NCBI RefSeq assembly: GCF_002079305.1
Contig: NZ_CP015039.1
Span: 3,705,501-3,769,500, forward strand
Source of the DNA: Rhodovulum sp. P5
GTDB lineage: Bacteria > Pseudomonadota > Alphaproteobacteria > Rhodobacterales > Rhodobacteraceae
DNA length: 64,000 nucleotides
Reading direction: 5' to 3'
Part shown: positions 60,155 to 64,000 of the stretch, piece after piece
Position numbering within the stretch: position 1 is the first letter of the stretch
Layout: each line of letters starts with the position of its first letter
Translations under genes and position numbers: made by a program
Notes under the pieces: generated by a model
What the model saw: the letters and a program-made list of their open reading frames with translations, nothing else
What the model was told of the DNA's origin: nothing
Database searches by the model: none

Positions 60155-60183
60155 GGGCGCCTCCCTCTGAGTTGGGGGCGCCC
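60155..60183 (+). terminator. Hairpin terminator after VPLPA-CTERM gene 2
   Basis: Inverted repeat GGGCGCC / GGCGCCC with further pairing in the loop, 14 bp after the stop. It would isolate the surface-protein gene from the downstream ribB operon. Confidence 0.55.
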
Positions 60184-60268
60184 ATCCCATCCGTGCCCTT
60201 TCCCCCTCTGGCACTGGCGCGCCTTATGGTCTATCTGCCTCGCCACGGCTGAAGCGCAAAGGCAGACC

Positions 60269-61381
60269 ATGGACTCCGAAACGCCCCTGCAGGAAAACTG
60301 GCACGACGCGATCTCCTCTATCGAGGAAATCATAGAGGACGCCCGCAACGGGCGGATGTTCATCCTCGTCGACCATGAGGACCGCGAGAATGAGGGCGAT
60401 CTGGTGATCCCCGCGCAGATGGCCACGCCCGAGGCGATCAACTTCATGGCGACCCATGGGCGCGGGCTGATCTGTCTGTCGCTGACCGGGGAACGGGTGG
60501 ATGCGTTGGGCCTGCATCTGATGGCGTCGCAGAATTCCTCGCGCCACGAAACCGCCTTCACCATTTCTATCGAGGCACGCGAAGGCGTGACGACTGGAAT
60601 TTCCGCCCATGACCGCGCCCGCACCGTGGCTGTTGCGATCGATGCCGGCAAGGGACCGAAGGACATCGCGACACCGGGTCATATTTTCCCGCTGCGCGCC
60701 CGCGATGGCGGCGTTCTGGTGCGTGCCGGCCATACCGAGGCAGCCGTGGATGTGGCGCGTCTGGCCGGGTTGAACCCGTCAGGCGTGATCTGCGAGATCA
60801 TGAACGAGGACGGCACGATGGCCCGGCTGCCGGATCTGGTGGCCTTTTCCCAAAGGCACGGGCTGAAGATCGGCACGATTTCCGACCTGATCGGCTATCG
60901 CCGACGCCATGACAATCTGGTCAACGAGTCGGCGGTGAAACCGGTGACCTCGGCCTTTGGCGGCGACTGGATGATGCGCGTCTACACCGATGAGACCCAA
61001 GGCGCCGAACATGTCGTCCTGACCAAGGGCGATATCACAACGGCCGAGCCCGTGCTGGTGCGGATGCATGCGCTTGACGTGTTGCAGGACGTTCTTGGCC
61101 TGGGCCCGCATCCGGCGGGTGAGCTTGCCGCCGCCATGGAAATCATCGCGGCTGAGGGGCGGGGGGTCGTGGTGCTGTTGCGCGATACGACGATGAAGCT
61201 TGGCGGTGTCGACGCGTCGCCCCAGACCCTGCGGCAATACGGGCTGGGGGCGCAGATCTTGGCTGCGCTGGGCCTGCACAAGCTGGAACTTCTGACCAAT
61301 TCGCCCCTGCCCAAGGTTGTCGGGCTGGAGGCATACGGGCTCTCCATCGAGGGTACGCGCAAGATCGAAAGGAAAGGCTGA
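60269..61381 (+). CDS. ribB: 3,4-dihydroxy-2-butanone 4-phosphate synthase with degenerate GTP cyclohydrolase II domain
   Basis: A 370-residue protein. Residues about 15-220 are RibB: FILVDHEDRENEGDLVIPAQ, INFMATHGRGLICLSLTGE and RAGHTEAAVDVARLAGL. The C-terminal 150 residues align with RibA, but its zinc-site cysteines are gone: the place of R-M-H-S-E-C...C-D-C reads VRMHALDVLQDVLGLGP. The second activity is therefore probably lost, and a separate RibA is needed elsewhere. No FMN riboswitch is visible in the 85 bp upstream. It is followed by ribH after 3 bp. Confidence 0.92.
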   Translation: MDSETPLQENWHDAISSIEEIIEDARNGRMFILVDHEDRENEGDLVIPAQMATPEAINFMATHGRGLICLSLTGERVDALGLHLMASQNSSRHETAFTISIEAREGVTTGISAHDRARTVAVAIDAGKGPKDIATPGHIFPLRARDGGVLVRAGHTEAAVDVARLAGLNPSGVICEIMNEDGTMARLPDLVAFSQRHGLKIGTISDLIGYRRRHDNLVNESAVKPVTSAFGGDWMMRVYTDETQGAEHVVLTKGDITTAEPVLVRMHALDVLQDVLGLGPHPAGELAAAMEIIAAEGRGVVVLLRDTTMKLGGVDASPQTLRQYGLGAQILAALGLHKLELLTNSPLPKVVGLEAYGLSIEGTRKIERKG

Positions 61382-61384
61382 GCC

Positions 61385-61924
61385 ATGGCCGATCAGGACC
61401 CGCATCACATTCTGCCGCTGCCCCGGTTCGACAAGCCGGTCAAACTGCTGATCGCCGTGGCACCGTTTTATCGCGACATCGCCGACATGCTGATTGCTGG
61501 CGCGCGGGCCAAGCTGGACGAAGCCGGGGCCACCCATGAATTGATCGAGGTGCCGGGGGCGCTGGAACTGCCGACGGCAATCGGGTTGGCGCACCGGATG
61601 TCGAATTTTGACGGCTACGTGGCACTTGGCTGCGTGATCCGGGGTGAGACGACGCATTACGAAACGGTCTGCAACGATTCCTCTCGCGGTCTGATGCTTC
61701 TGGGCCTGCAGGGGGCGATGATCGGCAATGGCATCCTGACCGTGGAAAACCACGAACAGGGCGTCGCCCGCGCCGACCCTGCCGACATGGACAAGGGCGG
61801 CGGTGCTGCGGCCGCGGCCCTGCACCTGATCGCGCTGGGTCGTCGCTGGGGCGGTGAGACGAAGGGCGTGGGCTTCCGTCCCTCGGGCGGGTTCCAGATC
61901 GCCGAGGGGACCGACCGCGCATGA
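61385..61924 (+). CDS. ribH: 6,7-dimethyl-8-ribityllumazine synthase
   Basis: A 179-residue enzyme that condenses the RibB product with the pyrimidinedione to form lumazine. Substrate-site motifs are IAVAPFYRDIADMLIAGA, IEVPGALELPTAI, GYVALGCVIRGETTHYETV and LTVENHEQGVARAD. It overlaps nusB by 4 bp (ATGA). Size is slightly long because of a C-terminal extension. Confidence 0.96.
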   Translation: MADQDPHHILPLPRFDKPVKLLIAVAPFYRDIADMLIAGARAKLDEAGATHELIEVPGALELPTAIGLAHRMSNFDGYVALGCVIRGETTHYETVCNDSSRGLMLLGLQGAMIGNGILTVENHEQGVARADPADMDKGGGAAAAALHLIALGRRWGGETKGVGFRPSGGFQIAEGTDRA

Positions 61925-62394
61925 GCACTGACCGGAAACCCGACAAGCGCCAGATGCGGTCGGCGGCGCGGCTTTACGCCGTGCAGGCGCTGTTCCAGAT
62001 GGAGCACTCCAGCCAGTCGGTCGATACCGTGCGGCAGGAGTTCGAGGACTGGCGGTTCGGTGTCGGCTATCAAGAGGGCGAGGATCTGGCAGAGGGCGAT
62101 GTGGGCCTGTTCCGCCAGACGCTTGAGGGCGCCGTGAACTGGCAGGCAAAGATCGACCAGATGACCGACCGCGCACTTGTGGCGAAATGGCCCATCGACC
62201 GGATCGACCCGACCCTTCGCGCGCTGTTCCGCGCGGCGGGCGCCGAACTGGTGCAAGGCACCGCGCCGCCCAAGGTGGTGATCACCGAATATGTCGACGT
62301 GGCCAAGGCGTTCTTCCCCGAGGGGCGGGAACCCAAATTCGTCAACGCCGTGCTGGACCACATGGCGCGCGAGGCGAAGCCGGAGACGTTCTGA
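61921..62394 (+). CDS. nusB: Transcription antitermination factor NusB
   Basis: A 157-residue helical RNA-binding protein that acts with S10 in rRNA antitermination. KRQMRSAARLYAVQALFQME, VDTVRQEFED, IDRIDPTLRALFRAAGAELV and PPKVVITEYVDVAKAFFPEG are the typical NusB segments. Its ATG overlaps the ribH stop (ATGA), the usual rib-nusB arrangement. Convergent with the GST gene. Confidence 0.95.
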   Translation: MSTDRKPDKRQMRSAARLYAVQALFQMEHSSQSVDTVRQEFEDWRFGVGYQEGEDLAEGDVGLFRQTLEGAVNWQAKIDQMTDRALVAKWPIDRIDPTLRALFRAAGAELVQGTAPPKVVITEYVDVAKAFFPEGREPKFVNAVLDHMAREAKPETF

Positions 62395-62402
62395 GTCGGC
62401 GC

Positions 62403-63104
62403 TCAGGGCAACAGCTTCGCCGCGATCCCGTCTCTGACAGCTTGGTGATAGGTGACAAGGGCAGTGTGCCCCTTGGCCGCCTGGGCAAGCGGTGTTTCGA
62501 GTTCTGCTGGCAACAGGTTTTCCAGAAGGCCGAAGACCACCGTGTCGATGCCCGATGGCCTGTCACCGAAGACGTAGGGCCCGTTGCCCACGAGGACGGC
62601 AAGCGCATTCAGAGACTTTTCCCCCATCGCGTAGATGTCCTCGCGCGAATGCCGGCCCATGCCTTGGCCGTTTAGCGCCTGCGCCACCTGTCGGCGGACC
62701 ATGGCAAAGACCGGACGGCGGAGGGGAAGCGGCAGCGGTGCAAAGAACGCCTGCCGTGTCGCTGCCGGGTTGTCGATCCAGCGGGAATAGACGAGCGCCC
62801 AGTAGATATGGTCCTCCACCATATGCCGGATGGCTTCGGCCTCGGCCCGGTGGCGCGGGCTCAGATGGGCGTCGGGGTCAAAGCCGTGGTTCTGGGCCAG
62901 ATGCGCCTCGATCGCCTGCGAGTCGGGAATCATCTGGCCGTCATCCTCCAGCACGGGCAGTTTCGACTTGGGCGCCTTGCGCGGATCGCCGGCAATTCGC
63001 CGGTAGGGCAGGCCGCTCATTTCCAGAAGCAGCAGCGATTTCACGGAAAACGGGCTGGGGCTGATCGTGCCCATGGCGGGGGGAAACACATGCAGGCCCA
63101 ACAT
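62403..63104 (-). CDS. Glutathione S-transferase family protein
   Basis: A 233-residue protein from MLGLHVFPPAMGTISPSPFS. The thioredoxin-like N-terminal domain has SPSPFSVKSLLLLEMSGLPY, SKLPVLEDDGQMIPDSQAI and EAHLAQNHG. The helical C-terminal domain shows GPYVFGDRPSGIDTVVFGLL. It resembles the metaxin/failed-axon-connection subgroup more than classical GSTs. The catalytic residue is unclear. Start chosen at the ATG with GGGAGTC upstream; longer readings lack homology. Confidence 0.85.
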   Translation of the reverse strand: MLGLHVFPPAMGTISPSPFSVKSLLLLEMSGLPYRRIAGDPRKAPKSKLPVLEDDGQMIPDSQAIEAHLAQNHGFDPDAHLSPRHRAEAEAIRHMVEDHIYWALVYSRWIDNPAATRQAFFAPLPLPLRRPVFAMVRRQVAQALNGQGMGRHSREDIYAMGEKSLNALAVLVGNGPYVFGDRPSGIDTVVFGLLENLLPAELETPLAQAAKGHTALVTYHQAVRDGIAAKLLP

Positions 63105-63250
63105 GGCCGGTAAGACTCCCTTAACCTTGTCACGTCCAAAATGGCACCAAATCGAGACCAAAACCAGATCGCCGCCGGCCGCCATGGCAGATTTTTCTTG
63201 GATTCGGCGCACGAATGCATACCTAATGAGGCAACAGACGGAGACGCAGC

Positions 63251-63580
63251 ATGCCCAAACTCGTGAGCCTCTATATCCGCCAGTGCCTGATCGGATTTGC
63301 CCTTTCGGGGGTGTTCGTGGGGGCGCTGTTGTATCTTGACGTGGCGAACCTGTGGCATCTGGTCACCCATGTCTCCGGCGGCTGGCTGGCGGGCCTCTTG
63401 CTGTTCGTGTTCAACGGCATCGTGTTTTCCGGCGTCCAGTTCGGTATCGCGGTCATGTCCATGGCCGATGACCGGGATGACGATTCCGGCCGGCGCCGCC
63501 CGGAGCGTGTCGGCCCCTTCGCCGAAGCGCTGGTGCCTGTTCCTGTACCTGTTGAGAGTGAGCGCCGCTTTCGGCACTGA
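63251..63580 (+). CDS. Conserved small membrane protein
   Basis: A 109-residue protein with two hydrophobic helices (LIGFALSGVFVGALLYLDVA and LAGLLLFVFNGIVFSGVQFG) and a polar, charged tail (ADDRDDDSGRRRPERVG). Similar proteins are common in Rhodobacterales and unassigned. It is followed by a strong intrinsic terminator. Function unknown. Confidence 0.75.
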   Translation: MPKLVSLYIRQCLIGFALSGVFVGALLYLDVANLWHLVTHVSGGWLAGLLLFVFNGIVFSGVQFGIAVMSMADDRDDDSGRRRPERVGPFAEALVPVPVPVESERRFRH

Positions 63581-63608
63581 ATCGAACCCCTTTCGGGATG
63601 CACCAACT

Positions 63609-63630
63609 GGCGGCCTGTTGGCCGCCTTTT
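63609..63630 (+). terminator. Rho-independent terminator
   Basis: GGCGGCC-TGTT-GGCCGCC stem-loop followed directly by TTTTCTTT, 29 bp after the small membrane protein gene. It is the clearest intrinsic terminator in the window. Confidence 0.85.
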
Positions 63631-63792
63631 CTTTGGTGGGGTACCGGCGGATGACCTTTTGCCTGTCGCTTTGACCGGGATCCCGGAACAGCGAAACGGG
63701 TGCGCGGCGTCGTGATGCGGACAGCCCGACTCGTCTCTGACGAAAAGGACGCCTATGTTGGGACCGAACAGGTTGCGACGGGTGAATGAGCG

Positions 63793-64000
63793 ATGCGCAT
63801 TCTGATCGGTGTCTGGTTGCTGCAGATCATGACGGTCGGGCCGCTCTGGCTGGTGCTGACCGGGCAGGACCCAGCCCTTGTGGGGCTTGGCGTGGCGATG
63901 GTGCTGGGGGCGGGTCTTCTGGCCGCGCTATGGTTCAGTACGCTTTTGCGCGACCAGAAACGGCTGAGCGAGGCACGGCATTCCGAACGTCTGGCCAATG
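63793..64000 (+). CDS. Membrane protein, N-terminal fragment (cut by window edge)
   Basis: The first 69 codons of a gene that continues past the right edge. MRILIGVWLLQIMTVGPLWL and VGLGVAMVLGAGLLAALWFS form two helices, then a charged helix LRDQKRLSEARHSERLAN begins. This layout fits a sensor or signalling protein with a coiled linker, but too little is present to say. The region 63661-63792 before it has no visible gene. Confidence 0.55.
   Translation, partial: MRILIGVWLLQIMTVGPLWLVLTGQDPALVGLGVAMVLGAGLLAALWFSTLLRDQKRLSEARHSERLAN

Noticed and set aside
60184..60268. FMN riboswitch upstream of ribB
   Set aside because: Only 85 bp lie between the preceding hairpin and the start, and the conserved FMN-aptamer segments are not visible.

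Overview
The window is high-GC DNA (most genes look 65-70% GC) with the gene content and neighbourhoods of an alphaproteobacterium of the Rhodobacterales (Roseobacter/Rhodobacter type). Indicators are the DUF3305/DUF3306 formate dehydrogenase cluster, the rib-nusB cluster, VPLPA-CTERM proteins, DUF1523, DUF6505, DUF4444 and several small membrane proteins typical of that order. Genes are tightly packed, often with ATGA/GTGA overlaps. No rRNA, tRNA or CRISPR array was seen.

Region 1 (1-18.0 kb, minus strand) is most of an extracellular contractile injection system (eCIS; Afp/PVC-like, headless phage tail). In transcription order it encodes a small unknown protein, a Pvc16/DUF4255 tube-terminator-like protein, a carboxypeptidase-regulatory-like beta-sandwich protein, sheath 1, tube 1, sheath 2, tube 2, a small protein, a LysM hub-adaptor (Afp7-like), a hub (gpD-like), a separate OB-fold spike (gpV-like), a DUF2169-like protein, a PAAR-like DUF4150 tip, gp25, a gpJ/Afp11-like baseplate protein, a gpI/Afp12-like protein carrying a beta-propeller, and the start of a further baseplate-associated protein cut by the window edge. 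A BTAD/SARP-type activator lies just upstream, behind its own terminator. Its upstream DNA holds three heptamers at 11-bp period and a perfect palindrome. The AAA+ ATPase, tape measure, fibres and cargo are not in the window and would be expected to the left.

Region 2 (18.1-36.2 kb) starts with a rhomboid protease, a Flp-like small protein and an inositol monophosphatase. Molybdenum-cofactor and formate dehydrogenase genes follow: fdhD-mobA-mobB-moeA (moeA is a fusion with a one-base frameshift), a divergent DUF2478 NTPase-like gene, then DUF3305-DUF3306-TorD chaperone-Tat peptide-FdhA-FdhB-cytochrome b-WD40/cytochrome c-tiny membrane protein. A divergent poly-ferredoxin and an unusual binding-protein/cytochrome c fusion flank it. 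Together they make, mature and couple a periplasmic, membrane-attached, cysteine-type Mo/W formate dehydrogenase.

Region 3 (36.2-47.2 kb) holds mrp, a DUF4444 ligase-like protein, DUF6505, an M20 deacylase, two membrane proteins, and a deoC-aldehyde dehydrogenase pair whose dehydrogenase is split by a 1.9-kb IS1634-family element with an apparent 6-bp target duplication. A PEBP-like periplasmic protein and thymidine kinase follow.

Region 4 (47.2-48.9 kb) is a clearly AT-richer two-gene island between tdk and lepA. It has an ABC/OLD-type ATPase and an overlapping small protein with a D-ExK nuclease-like motif, and is a candidate defence module.

Region 5 (48.9-64 kb) is mainly housekeeping: lepA, glyA, nadK, ribE-ribB-ribH-nusB, a glutathione S-transferase and several small Rhodobacterales proteins. 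It is punctuated by an alanine-rich repeat protein and by two VPLPA-CTERM surface proteins sitting inside the riboflavin cluster.
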